From Allium sativum (Eukaryota; Streptophyta; Magnoliopsida; Asparagales; Amaryllidaceae): a stretch of DNA of 64,000 bases. The notes under the pieces were generated by a model that saw only the letters and a program-made list of their open reading frames with translations, ran no database searches and was not told the DNA's origin. Made by a program: the position numbers and the translations under genes. The stretch covers positions 802,511,160-802,575,159 of the forward strand of contig CM060919.1 in assembly GCA_030737875.1 (NCBI GenBank), written 5' to 3'. Of this stretch, positions 1 to 11,800 are shown piece after piece. Each line of letters begins with the position of its first letter. Position 1 is the stretch's first letter.

Positions 1-735
1 AGACATTCGAATGAATCTTCGCAGGGCTAGAGCTAGAAGATCACATGAAGAGGTTGATGGCATCCTGGATGTTGAAGGATGAAGCACTGATATGGTGAGA
101 GGCAATCACATAGGCGAGATTGAGGTAGATATGACATGGGCCAAATTCAATGAGTTATTCAATGAGAAATTCATCCCTCGGTAGGAAGTCAAGCGCTTAC
201 ATGACGAGTTCGCTAATCTCCAGCAAGGAGATCGCACTATCCATGAATATCTTAATAAATTCACCGAATTATCTCGCTATGCGCCCGAGCTTATTCAGGA
301 TCCTATCGAGAAAAGTAAGCAATTTATCCATGGACTTCTTTGTAGGTACCAAAGCCGAACAACTAGACATATTAACATTCCATTCACCGAGATGGTTGAG
401 ATGGCATGCAGATATGAAATTTTAGACAAGAGGAACTTTCAGGAGGACAGCGAGAAGAAGCAAGCCAACAACAAATGGAAATCTTTTGGTAAGCAGCCCG
501 AGGCAAGCAACACAGCAACCACAAAGCCTCATGCAAATAGGCCATCCAAGGTTAAATGCTACAACGGTGATCAGTTTGGACATTACTCAAATGTATGCAA
601 CGCTCTGAAGCGGCAAAAGACAATTCAATCTTGTCCTAGTCAGAACCGTCCTGATAATAGGGAGTGCTTCAACTGCCATAAGAAGGGGCACATCAAGCCA
701 AATTGTCCATTGCTAAAGAATTCTCAAGTAGCTCA
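1..735 (+). pseudogene. gag: gag remnant of element A with zinc knuckles
   Basis: This is the nucleocapsid part of a gypsy gag, which packages the retrotransposon RNA. The first 390 bases contain stops in every useful frame. From 392 the frame is open and encodes a lysine- and asparagine-rich segment followed by two CCHC knuckles. The first, CYNGDQFGHYSNVC at about residues 55-68 of the open stretch, has Gly for its second Cys and is probably dead. The second, CFNCHKKGHIKPNC, is intact. The start lies outside the window or is lost. The same lesions occur in copy B at 52005-52348. Confidence 0.85.
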
Positions 736-1250
736 TGTGTACGACGGGGAGGATACTCCAACTTCTTCCGAGCGAGCAGGTAAAACCGATGTTTTGGGAG
801 GTACCCTTACTATTAAAAATATTCCTGTTTTAGTATTATTTGACACTGATGCATCACAAAGCTTCATTTCAAGTAACACAGTTAAAAAGTTAAAGTTAAA
901 ACCAAGTGATATTAAATAATCGATTAGAGTTCATAATCCGATAGGAGGTTCTCTTGTTCTCGGTTTATATTGTAACGTACCTATTTCCTTTTCCCGTTAT
1001 CGGTTTCCTTTTAAATTGATCATCATGAATTTTTCCGAATTCGATGTTATACTTGTGTTGGATTGGTTAACGAAATATAAAGCCGAAGTTAGATGTCCCG
1101 AGAAAATTGTCAAAGTTGGAACAAAGTTTGTGGACACTATTAGTATACCATGCCCAGGCTCCGATTCAGATAGAAAAGAATTTTGGTTTGTGCTAGAAGT
1201 TACTCCCACTTTGTTAAAAAATATTTCTGTCATTAAAAATTATGCAGATG
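736..1250 (+). pseudogene. aspartic protease remnant of element A
   Basis: This is a retroviral-type aspartic protease domain in the same frame as the knuckles. The active-site motif reads VLFDTDAS where the family has D[TS]GAS, so the key Gly is Asp. An in-frame TAA at 917-919 cuts it, and the frame reopens at once through the conserved ILVLDWL-like segment near 1050. Loss of the Gly plus the stop makes it non-functional. Copy B carries the same DTDAS and the same stop. Confidence 0.8.
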
Positions 1251-2162
1251 TGTTTGAAGAAGTTGATAGCTTACCTCCGCGAAGAGAAATTGACTTCAAA
1301 ATTGATTTAATTCCAAATGCAAGGCCAGTTGTGCACGCTATTCGGAGAATGACGTTGAAAGAGAAAGAAGAATTAGGCGATCAAACTCGACAATTGTAAG
1401 GGTCTAATCAAAGCTAGCTTCGCATGTTGGGGGTGCAGTAGTAGTGTTTGTTCCAAAGTCAGACGGTACTCTCCGATTATGTGTTGATTACCGAGACCTC
1501 AACAAGTTGACGCTTAAGAATAAATATCCATTACCCCCACATTGATGATATATTAGATGGATTGAATGGAGCAAAAGTGTTTTCGAGAATGGACCTAGCT
1601 ACAGGTTTCCATCAATTGCGTATTGCCGAAGAATGTGTTCCTTTGACAGCTTTTAGAGGTCCAGACTTATTTTATGAGTGGTTAGTAATGCCTTTCGGCT
1701 TATGTAACGCTCCAGCTTATTTTGTCGATTTAATGAATAGAGTATTCAGAGAAGTATTGAATAAATTCGTACTAGTTTTCATTGATGACATTTTAATCTT
1801 CTCTAAGTCCGCTAGTGAGCATGAAAAATATTTAGAATAAGTGCTGGAGATTTTGAGAAAGAATGTCTTAAAAGCTAAATTTTCTAAATGCATATTCTGG
1901 CAAGAGGAAGTGAAGTTCCTTGGTCACGTAGTATCAAAGGAAGGAATCTCAGTGGATCCAAGCAAAATTATAGCTATTCAAGATTGGAAGCAGCTTAGCA
2001 TGCCTACGGAAGTCAGAAATTTTTAGGATTGGCTAGTTGTTGCCGGAAATTCGTTAAGGAGTTTTCGAAGATACCCAGTTCATTAACAAAGTTTACTAAG
2101 AAGCATGCAATAATAATTGGACTCCAGAATGTGAGGCGGCTTTCCAAGAGCTGAAATTAACG
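1251..2162 (+). pseudogene. reverse transcriptase remnant of element A
   Basis: Ty3/gypsy reverse transcriptase, which copies the element RNA to cDNA. Recognisable blocks are the N-terminal VFEEVDSLPPRREIDF region (about 1250), [11 protein letters not shown] (about 1480), FSRMDLATGFHQLRI (about 1580), MPFGLCNAP (about 1690) and the catalytic FIDDILIFSKS at about 1780-1810 (the YVDD box as FIDD). Stops at 1397-1399, 1838-1840 and 2024-2026 and frame slips near 1400-1560 and after 2026 break it. The catalytic Asp pair is still encoded, but no continuous enzyme could be made. Confidence 0.9.
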
Positions 2163-2522
2163 TTGACTACTGCTCTTATGTTAACTATTATCGATGGTAA
2201 TCAAGATTTGACAGTCTATACAGATGCTTCTCTTGAAGGTCTTGGTGCTGTATTAATGCAAAGATGCAAAGTAGTTGCTTATGCTAGCCGTCAGTTGAAG
2301 CCGCATGAGAAGAGATATGCTACTCATGATCTTGAGTTGTTAGCCATCGTGTTTTCTTTGAAAATATGGAGGCACTATCTTTTGGGTGAGAAGTTTGAAT
2401 TATATACAGATCATAAGTCATTGAAGTATTTGTTCATCCAGAAAGACTTGAATTTGAGACAACAGCGTTGGCTAGAATTTCTTGCAGCATATGATCTAGA
2501 TATTTTGTATGCTAGTGGCTGA
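2163..2522 (+). pseudogene. RNase H remnant of element A
   Basis: RNase H domain following the reverse transcriptase, now in a different frame. It carries [15 protein letters not shown] (catalytic Asp), the [20 protein letters not shown] segment typical of gypsy RNase H, and the [10 protein letters not shown] block. The open stretch of 119 residues ends at a stop just before the linker that normally reads VADALSRR; here the linker survives as a shifted 'DALSKKN'. In copy B one residue differs (GLGA becomes GVGA). Confidence 0.9.
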
Positions 2523-4015
2523 TGCACTTAGCAAAAAGAATGTAATCATCGCCAGTCTTATTATTACGCCTCCATTGATTGACAAGATCTATGTTCTCAA
2601 AAAAATGATGAATTTATTCAAAAAATTAGCCAGCGAATTCAAGAAGGAAAGCTTCAGATTTCCATCTTGACAGAAAAGGGATTCTGAGATTACAAGGGCG
2701 AATTTGTGTTCCAGAAGTTCTAGAACTCAGTAGAGAGGTACTAGATGAATGTCACAAATCTAAGCTCAGCATCCATCCTAATGTGAGTAAGATGTACAAT
2801 GACCTCAAGAGAACATTCTGGTGGAAGTCGTTGAAAAGAGACATTTCAATATATGTTAGCAGGTGTTCTACTTGCCAACAAGTCAAAAGCGATCAACAGA
2901 AACTTGCCGGATTATTACAACCATTGGAGATCCTATATTGGAAGTGGGACCAAATTTCTATGGATTTCATCGATGGTTTTCCCCGAACCAAGAAAGGAAA
3001 TGACAGTATATGAGTGATGTAGATCGTTTCACGAAGACCATCCATTTCATTCTTGTCAGATCGTCTAGAACAGCTCAAAGTCTGGCATAAATTTATTTTA
3101 AACAAGTCGTTAGACTACATGGAATTCCCAGTAGTATTGTTAGTGATCATTATCCGATACTCGCCAGTAAATTCTGGGAAGCATTCCAAGAAGAGTTGGG
3201 AACAAAGTTAAATCTGAGCACCGCATATCATCCTCAAACAGATGGCCAAAATGAGAGGGTGAATCGTATACTAGAAGACTTGTTGCGGGCATTTATTCTC
3301 GATTTGGCGGATCGTGGGAAGATCACTTGCATTTGTCTAAGTTTTCATATAAAAACAGTTATCAAGCAAGCTTAAAAATGTCACCATTCAAAGCCTTGTA
3401 TGGTAGGCCATGTAGATCTCCCACATGTTGGGTAGAATTAGGCAGTCGACTAGTATTGCGTCCCGACATGATTCATGAAGCTTCGGATAAAGTCAATTCC
3501 AATAAGAAGCGACTGCAAATAGCTCAGAGCCGATAGAAGAGTTATGCAAATTCAAGAAGAAGAGATTTGGATTTTTCTGTTGGTGATTATGTATATTTGA
3601 GAGTTTCTCCGATGAGGGGAGTAGTCCGATTCGAGAAAACAGGAAAGTTGGTGCCTAGATTTATTGGTCCATTTCCTATACTTGAAAGAATTGAAACTCT
3701 TGCTTACAGGGTTCAGTTACCAGACTGGTTGCCAGGAGTACATGATGTATTTCATATTTCTCAACCTCGAAAGCATGTACACGATCCAGATTCGATTGTA
3801 GAAGAAGCAGCACAACAGGATTTGGATATTACTCCAAAATTAGCAGGAGAAGAGAGCCACTGAAAATTATAGGCAAAGAAACCAAGGTTATAAGGAACAA
3901 GAAGGTTCACTTAGTCAGAGTACAGTGGAGAGGAGATCCTAGAAACTGTAGGTGAGAGACAAAAGATAGCATTAAGCAGGCTTATCCCAAGTGCAGAGTG
4001 GACAACTCTGATTAG
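2523..4015 (+). pseudogene. integrase and C-terminal remnant of element A
   Basis: Integrase, which joins cDNA to the host chromosome. The HHCC zinc domain is visible (HKSKLSIHP ... CSTCQ, about 2755-2880), then the core start WDQISMDFIDG (about 2945). A stop and frame change near 3012 follow. The rest of the core (STAYHPQTDGQNERVNRILE) lies at about 3220-3285 in another frame. The conserved YGRPCRSPTCW is at about 3400 and the GPY/F-type module LVPRFIGPFPILERIE at about 3645-3700, followed by VHDVFHISQ. A decayed chromodomain-like tail runs to the TAG at 4013-4015. At least three frame breaks make it non-functional. Confidence 0.9.
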
Positions 4016-4103
4016 CTCTGGTGCAAGGTACATTTATAACATTTTGCATTTTCGTTTTGTTTCCTACTTTAATGTAGTTTCCTTTTCGAGGACGAAAAGT
4101 TTT

Positions 4104-4115
4104 AAGTGGGGGAGA
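4104..4115 (+). promoter_or_regulatory. polypurine tract of element A
   Basis: The purine run AAGTGGGGGAGA lies one base left of the LTR start, where plus-strand DNA synthesis is primed in LTR retrotransposons. The about 40 bases around it recur almost unchanged in element H (reverse complement at 7219-7255 and 13753-13789). Confidence 0.85.
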
Positions 4116-4116
4116 T

Positions 4117-5412
4117 TGTAACAACCCGGAAAATCAGAACCAAATTTAAAATTTTATTTTAAATTTTTTTAATAGAAATTTGGTCAGAATTTAAAATTTT
4201 CCATTTTTAAGTAACAACAAATCCCATAAAAATAGACATTTTGCAAACGACCTCCGTTTTCGACGAAACCACTTTGGTTGAATCTTGAATGTCAAATTAT
4301 TACTAGGTTTAAAATGACATAGTTTTTGGAATTAATACGTAAGCATGGTAAATTAAAACGCGTTTGGTAATTTTAGTTTGAATTGGATCAACTAGAAAAT
4401 GACCATTTTTCAAACGGTCTCCAAATTCAACGAAATTAATTTTATTAGGACCGTATCGTCCCAACTTAGCTAGATTTATTTTTCAGGAATTTTTGGAATC
4501 AACATGTTGCCCTGGTAAATTAAAATGTAAGTTCAAATCTAAAATTGAATGTTTTATATTTTAATTTGATGAATAACTGACTGAAACAGTCGAGTGGGCT
4601 TATGAAACATATTCCATTGTGTCCGGAATGAGGGTATTTAGCTAGGGACGATAGTCGTTGGGTTTGATTCGGAGTTCGTATGGAGAAACAATTATTTTTG
4701 GAATTAAAAGAAATAAAAATTAAAATATAAATAAACGGGCCAATAGAAATTCACCATCACTTTTCTGTTTCTAAAAAACCCCCATAACCCTCTCGTTTGA
4801 ACAGCAGCTACCTCTCAATCCATCTCTCCTCATCAACTCCCAATTCACTCAATAAAATTCAATGCTTCTTTGGACGATTTTGTAGAGTTTTCCATCCTCT
4901 TCAAATCCATATAAGTTTCGCCCTTTATTATCGAGTATTTCTCGAGATCCACGCCCATGAAGTCGAGCAGTTTAAACCGCCGCCGTGCCCCCATATCACC
5001 GTCGAGTTCGTCACGGTTACCACCGTCCAGCGCGCCTTCCGTCGCTCTACGACGTAGTGCAACCTGATCGGCTTCATACTTCACGGATTGAAAGATAAAT
5101 CGAAACCTAGTTTCGAACTATTTTTTGAAGGTAATAGCTAATAATATATAAACTGTTTCCAGCACTTAAAAGCGTTGCAAAGTTAATTTATGGAATAAAA
5201 ATCATATCTTTTTCATATGTAGTCGAAATCCAGCGAAACAAGAGATATTGGGACTGTGACATCGTACACTACATTCTAGAAGAGACTAGAATGCATTTGG
5301 AGCTCTCTACAAAAACTAGAAGGAGTGGAACCCAATGTGAGATTTCTAAATTCAATTTGGAATGGAAAAAGCAATGTGTAAATTATATAAGCGATGTATA
5401 AATTATATACGC
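4117..5412 (+). mobile_element. truncated 3' LTR of element A
   Basis: Starts TGTAACAACCCGG right after the polypurine tract and matches the start of B's 3' LTR (55730) without gaps. The full LTR is about 5 kb in B, so only the first quarter is kept. Homology to B stops at 5409-5412 (ACGC), where element H sequence starts. No coding region is visible; short open frames near 4797-5084 are chance. Confidence 0.88.
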
Positions 5413-7218
5413 TTGGTGTATATTATTATAAGATTAACAAATGAATCCATGCTACAACAAAACTATAATCCTTTTTTTTTGTAAAACGCAAATATTAAAT
5501 ACCTGGTACTAATTTTCTTTATTCTTCCCAAAAGTTCACATGCATGTAAAATATGTTTATATCTCTTAACTTCCTTCCACTACTTATAAAAAAATATTAT
5601 ACCCATGATTGTACATGTGTTATGCATGGGGAAGGATTATATTTCTATGCTATAACAAACTTAGAAAAACTAAAAGTGTCCATTTTTTTTATTTGACAAA
5701 ACATATAGAACAACGTTGGTAATCAAAATGTTTTTTTTATATAAAAACATGGCAGTTCGAATTGTAAGGGAAAAGAGGAGCATTTCAGAATGGGAAAGAT
5801 AGGCAAATCTTTGTTCAAGGTTTCATGTCAAAACAAAAGGAACAAAGTGAAGAAAAAAAACAAATAGTAAGGCATGGGTTCGTTCGGAATTTGTTCACAA
5901 CTTTTCAAATTTACGTATTTCGATGCGATAAAAAAAAATAGATTAAAGAGAAATAATATTTTTAAATCAGCGTATTACCTGAAGATGTAGATCTACACAC
6001 AAGAATTTAGACAGAGAAGAGAAGTTTGGAGGAAGAGAACGAATAGTTTTTTCTCAGTAAAAGAGGAAAATAATATACAAAAAGGAACAACCATGTAAAT
6101 GCTTTCTTAAGGCTTTTCAAATTTATTCCCCTTTTAACGTCAATAAATGGCTTTTCAAATTTATTCCCCTTTTAATGTCAATAAATGGCTTTTCAAATTT
6201 ATTCCCCTTTTAATGTTAATAAATGGATTTTCAAAAAAAAAAAAAAAAAAAAAAGAGGCGGCCATTTTCAAAGCAATGAACATGAAGAGATCTAAATTAG
6301 GTTAATATCTAAGATCATTTATAGGCAGTAACATTCCAAAGGTAAATTAATTTATAAAATTTCAATTTCCTTTTATTCACCTAAAATTTAATACCAAACA
6401 TCAATGAATTAATCCTAATCTAAACCGGGACTTAAATTAGTTATGGAATAAATGACATATACTATAAATCTCAAATTAAATTACAACAATCACAATTGAG
6501 CATTTAATTCTAAAACAACCAATTCATTTTATTTTAGTCTTACAATTTCACTATAAATTTCCAATTTATAAATTATATTTTAAATTCACATTGGTTTTAC
6601 GTTTTTATTTATAATTTATATCCCATGCAAACATACCATTTATTACTTATTAATTCACCACTTTACTTATAGCATTCATTTTATTTCTACCTTACTATTA
6701 TAACTACCACTTTTAATTTATAATAAATGCGATACTTAATTATATGGATTCTAGTTGGTTACCATATCAATACCAAATAGTTAATGTTTGATTTGTTCAT
6801 ACTTTCCAATTTTTATAGCAACATAATTTTCAAATATATATATATATATATATATATTACAACATAATGTAAAATGCATATTAATCCATATATATTTATA
6901 TATATACATATCCTATGCATTGATTAGTTACCAAATCAACTGAATTTCAATTGTAAATTAAATAAATCAATTTCATCCAAACATTTTAATATTAATTACA
7001 AATTTCAGTATTTATATTTACAAACCAATTGTAATTTCATTTACAATAACTACAAGTTATTATTATTGTAAACAACTAACATACATTACTTAATCAAATT
7101 AATTAAGTTACAAATAAATTTATATAATTAAGTCATCAAATTTTGTTTATAACCATAAATACTCAAAAAATCATAATAAATTCAAAAATTAAATAATAAA
7201 AAATTATGGGTTGTTACA
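5409..7218 (-). mobile_element. partial LTR of element H (left copy)
   Basis: Corresponds to the last 1.8 kb (+ strand) of the complete LTR at 11942-13752 and ends in ...GGGTTGTTACA at 7218, next to a pyrimidine tract. The first 3.1 kb is missing, cut at the junction with element A. It contains a 38-bp tandem repeat, an A-run at 6233-6254 and a (TA)n at 6836-6857. No coding region is seen. Confidence 0.8.
6111..6224. repeat. 38-bp tandem repeat, 3 copies, in H LTR
   Basis: Three head-to-tail units beginning GGCTTTTCAAATTTATTCCC occupy 6111-6148, 6149-6186 and 6187-6224, followed by a partial unit that runs into an A-tract. The same array is at about 12653-12766 in the complete LTR. Confidence 0.9.
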
Positions 7219-7240
7219 CTCTCCCCCACTTAAAACTTTT
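7219..7240 (-). promoter_or_regulatory. polypurine tract of element H (left internal)
   Basis: Reads CTCTCCCCCACTTAAAACTT on the + strand, that is a purine-rich AAGTTTTAAGTGGGGGAGAG on the - strand, directly against the LTR end at 7218. The same motif borders A and B. Confidence 0.8.
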
Positions 7241-8817
7241 CGTCCTCGAAAAGGCGTAGTAAGGGAGTTGTCAATTATATATATATTTAGCCATATAAAT
7301 TTTTATTCAACTTGATTTTATTAATATTTTTGTTTTAAATCAAGAACTGTCATACCGTGATTTTTCTGAAAATTTGAATTACACATCTTAAAATTTATAA
7401 GTCCAAATCTAAATTTTTCTCTTTCATTATAAAGCTATATTCTAAAATATCAAAAAGATTATTGTTTAAAGAATTCCGATTTATTTTAGACTCTATACAT
7501 TCATTTAAACTTCAATTCGGAAAATTACGAACTACCGCTACGCAACGAGCTCGTTTTTAATTAAATTTAATTAATTCGTTCAACCATCGTTATGTTTATA
7601 GTATTTATAAGCCTATTCACTTATATTTCACCAAACCAAACATTAATCTCAATATATTTGGTTTATTACTAAATAATTCGCTTAATCAATTTTTCATTGA
7701 TTCAGTTAATTCATATTACTTAGCATAACATACTAAGTATATATCGTTTATTACATAACTTAAATTTTATTTATATATATAACCAATCAATATTTCACGT
7801 TCATAACCCATTCTAATACTTGTGCATTATTTAATTGCTTATCCATATAACATTTAACTTCTTAATTAATTGGCAAGTTATTCATGCTATAGAAAAGAAT
7901 AGATTTTTATACAAGTTTCAATGGTTACCATTCGTTTCAATTTATTATCCAATTCTTATGAGTTTTATTTTAATTATAACTCTCTTATAATCGTAGTATT
8001 CAGAAGTTTCAAAAATTTAAGTTCATTTCATTTCACTAATTATTCAAGATTTCAAGAATTAAATTTCGGGTTTCTAATCAAATCATGTTTTTTTGTTGTT
8101 GAAATGTTTCATATAGTATATCATTTACATAAAACCATACTATAAAAGGATTTAAATAAAGTTCAATTTCATAAAACAAAGTACAAAATATAAAATGTCT
8201 CCCTACTTAGACTCTTGAAAATAAACATCGATGATGCGTGCACTCATCACCGAAATCATTTTCAAAGAAAAGAGGGTATACATTTTTCCAATAATTCATT
8301 TAAAACAATTTCTATATGAAACACTTTTAAAATATACATATATTATTTCAACCATTTGCAAATCACCCGAAATCAAATTCTCAAATTCATATTTTACTTC
8401 TTATTTCATTATCAATAAATTTTCAATTTTTTTTATTTTTCTTAAACCAATCAACAACTAATGGTTTTAATTATTAATTAATCGAGTAATAAATGATGAA
8501 AATTTAATACTATCATCAACAAAATCAAAATTCATATATTTCAAATAATTATATATATAAATAAAATATAAGTCAAAATAATATTATGTCGATAAACTCT
8601 GTTCGAGTGTTTAGAAATCCCTATCGATACATTGGCGTCCCAAGTACCAACCAGAATTCATAAATACTCAACAGAACAAATCAACATAATGCAAAACCAT
8701 TTTATATCAAAATTACAAGTACGCTCTCTCATATGCACTCAAACTCATTCTAGGGTATTATTACCCTATCTCTAATGAGTTACTCCCAAATAGAGCCAAG
8801 GTTACCGCTAAACCAAA

Positions 8818-8829
8818 GCTCTGATACCA
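8818..8829 (-). promoter_or_regulatory. primer binding site of element H
   Basis: GCTCTGATACCA on the + strand is TGGTATCAGAGC on the - strand, the standard plant initiator-Met-tRNA primer site. It is separated by two bases from an LTR ending in ...GATGTTACA. This fixes the LTR edge at 8832 and the element's strand. Confidence 0.93.
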
Positions 8830-8831
8830 AA

Positions 8832-11800
8832 TGTAACATCCCGATATTTTTGACCGTTCAAATCGACAATGATCCTCAATGTCGACATAAACAAATCAAA
8901 AATAAGGATAGTTATTGGGATTTATATAAGAAAAAACGAAGAGAAGAAGAAGAACAAATACAGAATCTCGCAGCGGAAGGACAAAATATAATAAATAAAT
9001 AACAATTCATGAAGCTGTTAAAACATACATTTTATTATATTTTACAATGATTATCAGAGTAAATTAACATACAACATACCAATGCATTGCAGCAGAATAA
9101 TAATAATAATACGTCTGTTGAGCTCCATCTTCATCTTCATAATGGAATCTTCAAAGCAATGGAATCTTCGCTAACTGCAGCTCGGTCTGACCCGAGCGTA
9201 TTGCAAAAAGAAACACAACAAACACTCAGATCAGAACTAAATCATTCTCATATTAGTTAAATCAAATTTCATGTAATAATATGAGTGCAATAACTTAAGA
9301 GATGTTACGGGAATTTCCATCTCTTAAGGATCCGTCAAACTAATACTATATAATATAATACGCTATTATAATAATGTCTATGGTTAAATATAACATAATA
9401 AAATAATGTAAGCGGGATTACCATTATTACCCTTACACCGTTTATACCGTTACCGTACAGTTTGCATATAACACACCAATACGTCGGCGGATAGGGATGC
9501 GCCGTGATACGACAACGTTAAATCAAAATCGTAGGGGGCTCGATCAGGATAAATATGACAAGGCATCGAGGCAATACCCATCAGTAGTGATTCTACCGGA
9601 TTGCTGACCCAGGCCGGTGGTAACGCATAGCCGCAAGTGCCGCCCACCCCAGACATACCCCCAAAATCAATCAAAGGCGCCAATCAATCACAAGTATATA
9701 TGTGGAATCGAAGAAGTATGCCTGCTCAGAGTAGCTAACTCAATTAACCTGGGTATGGCTCCTGTTTTAGTCATTTTAATTATGACCCGAAGGTCAAGGC
9801 TATCCATCATCGTTCTCTTTCTTCAAATCCAGTAATCGCCTCCAAATCCATCCAACACCATTTCTGGAACTCCACCGCGTACACAGTTGTTAAAGTGATT
9901 TTCGGTATTGGCAGAGAGTATGACAATATCCGATCTCGGTCTCTTTAACAACCAAACGTTTACATTTTTCACACCGGTCAGTTCTTTTACATTTCAAAGG
10001 GGGTTCGTACTTCATATCGAAAATATCATATTTTCTAAAATCATTTCAATAGTCAAAATATAATGTTTCATAATGAAATCTCCTTTAAAAACCAAACTTA
10101 AATCTTGACCAATTCCAACTTTTAAAATAATTTGAATACTAAGATAGTAAAAATATATGTGAAATAGTTTAGATATATAATTTGAAATAGTTGAAAAATA
10201 AATAGTTTGTAATTAAAATAGAATTATCAAATTTAGTAAAATCTATAGTTAAAATATTAGAATAATTTATAAAATAAATAGTTAATTATAAAATGATTTA
10301 TTTAAAATAATTTATTAAATAAAATAGTAATAAAGTAAAATAGTTTACACAGAAAATATAATTATTATTAAAATAGTTTATAAAGAATGGTTTTGAAATA
10401 CTATAGTTGGAATTAGAATCGTTCTCTAACATTTTCAATTAAACTTGAAGTCATATTTCAATCTTCAATTCAATCAACTCAAATTTTTATAATTCCATCG
10501 ATTAAACTTCCAATTTACATTCATTTCACTTTGATCAAATTAATTCAAATAGTTACGTTCCAAATCAGATTCTCATTTCCAATGATTTCAATTTAATAAA
10601 TATAGAGTTCACGGTTCATATATAATTCAAATCAATGTTGATTCATAATAAATTTCAAAGGTGGGTGAAACCATTCAATTTCAATAAATTCGATTCACAT
10701 TAAATTTCATTTTTATAGCTTCAGTTACAACACTAAATTATTTATCTTTTGTTTCTATTTCAAAACTCAAAGTTCAAGTTCAAAGGAAAACAATTTATAA
10801 AACATCATCCTTATCATCTTTAAACAACCTTTCTAAATTCATGGTTAAAACAAATTTTTATTTAACCAACCGGTGTCCGTATATAATTTTCTATCCTATG
10901 TCCAAGTGATACTTAAATTTTAAATTTTAGTATTTTGGGAAAGGATATATATCATTTCAATCCAAATCAGGGTCATAGGTATTTATCATTTCAACCTACG
11001 TTCTTAATTCATTTTAATGATTAATCCCTGGTTTATTTGATGCCCGTAACATCTAGGGTAATGGTTGGGATTAATCAGCACAAATAATGATCATATATGA
11101 ATAAATGTGAATAACTGGTAAGTTCACACAATTAACATCAATATATCAAATATATCAAATTCAAGCCATTCATCACATCAATATATACAGAATAGTCCAA
11201 TATCATATAAACTTACAAATTTTCAGATGTTAGGTTTTAAACAGAAATAAAATGTCTATTTTTAACTTAACCGTGAAATTATATTTAACAGTCAAATTTT
11301 AACTATACTATCGATACAAATAAATATAAACATGCAATTTAAACTGTCAAACATCAATCCATACAGTCATATCATGACATGATATTAATTTAACTAACAA
11401 TCAAATATTTTAGTTAGGTGTGAGTTGAACTCACCTTCAGTGATATAGAAATAGAGACGATAACAGAGAGGCGCAGAAATGAACGACACTGAAACTTCAA
11501 CGAACTGGACAAACAAATTATGGTCAAGACCAGTACAAACGTAGCGAAGTTATATTTCACAAATAAAAAGAAAAAAAAAGAAAAAAAAAGGAAAAAGATT
11601 TTTTTATATATATATAATTGCGCATGGAAGTCTAACCCAACTAAACAAATTATGTATGTCTAGTTTATAATTCCTGTAGGTTACATTTCACAACAACCTT
11701 TCATGCTTACAACTTTATTTATATCGTAATAATGGTCTTACTTTGACAAAATGCCTGGGTATAGTTTACATTCCTATCCAATATTGTATGTACCAATAAA

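Larger units (their letters stand above)
1..5412 (+). mobile_element. Ty3/gypsy element A, 5'-truncated by window, 3' LTR truncated
   Basis: A decayed gypsy-type LTR retrotransposon read on the + strand. In order it holds gag with zinc knuckles, protease, reverse transcriptase, RNase H, integrase, polypurine tract and the first 1.3 kb of a 3' LTR. The domain order protease-RT-RNaseH-integrase is that of Ty3/gypsy. The 5' LTR lies left of the window. The 3' LTR stops at 5409-5412, where sequence of element H begins. Every coding domain is broken by stops or frame changes, so it cannot make a full polyprotein. The whole stretch is nearly identical to 51614-57025. Confidence 0.93.
7219..8831 (-). 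mobile_element. non-coding internal region of element H (left)
   Basis: 1.6 kb between polypurine tract and primer site, very AT-rich. No zinc knuckle, DTG, YVDD or integrase motif is visible in any frame; the short open frames are composition effects. The right 230 bases (8590-8831) are less AT-rich. Read on the - strand they contain an ACTCATTAGAGATAGG block like the leader of element B (about 51240-51256). The internal region therefore keeps priming sequences and presumably a packaging leader, and nothing else. Confidence 0.75.

Noticed and set aside
997..1233. - strand open frame of 78 codons in protease/RT region (repeated at 52610-52846)
   Set aside because: Shadow of the + strand pol frame.
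4797..5084. Open frames on both strands in the A and B LTRs (also 56410-56697)
   Set aside because: Kept between copies only because the copies are nearly identical; no domain; position within an LTR leader.
7921..8461. Open frames of 74-76 codons in H internal region (also 14457-15035)
   Set aside because: Phe/Ile/Asn/Ser-rich translation of AT-rich non-coding DNA; frame is not preserved between the two H copies (the first ends differently).
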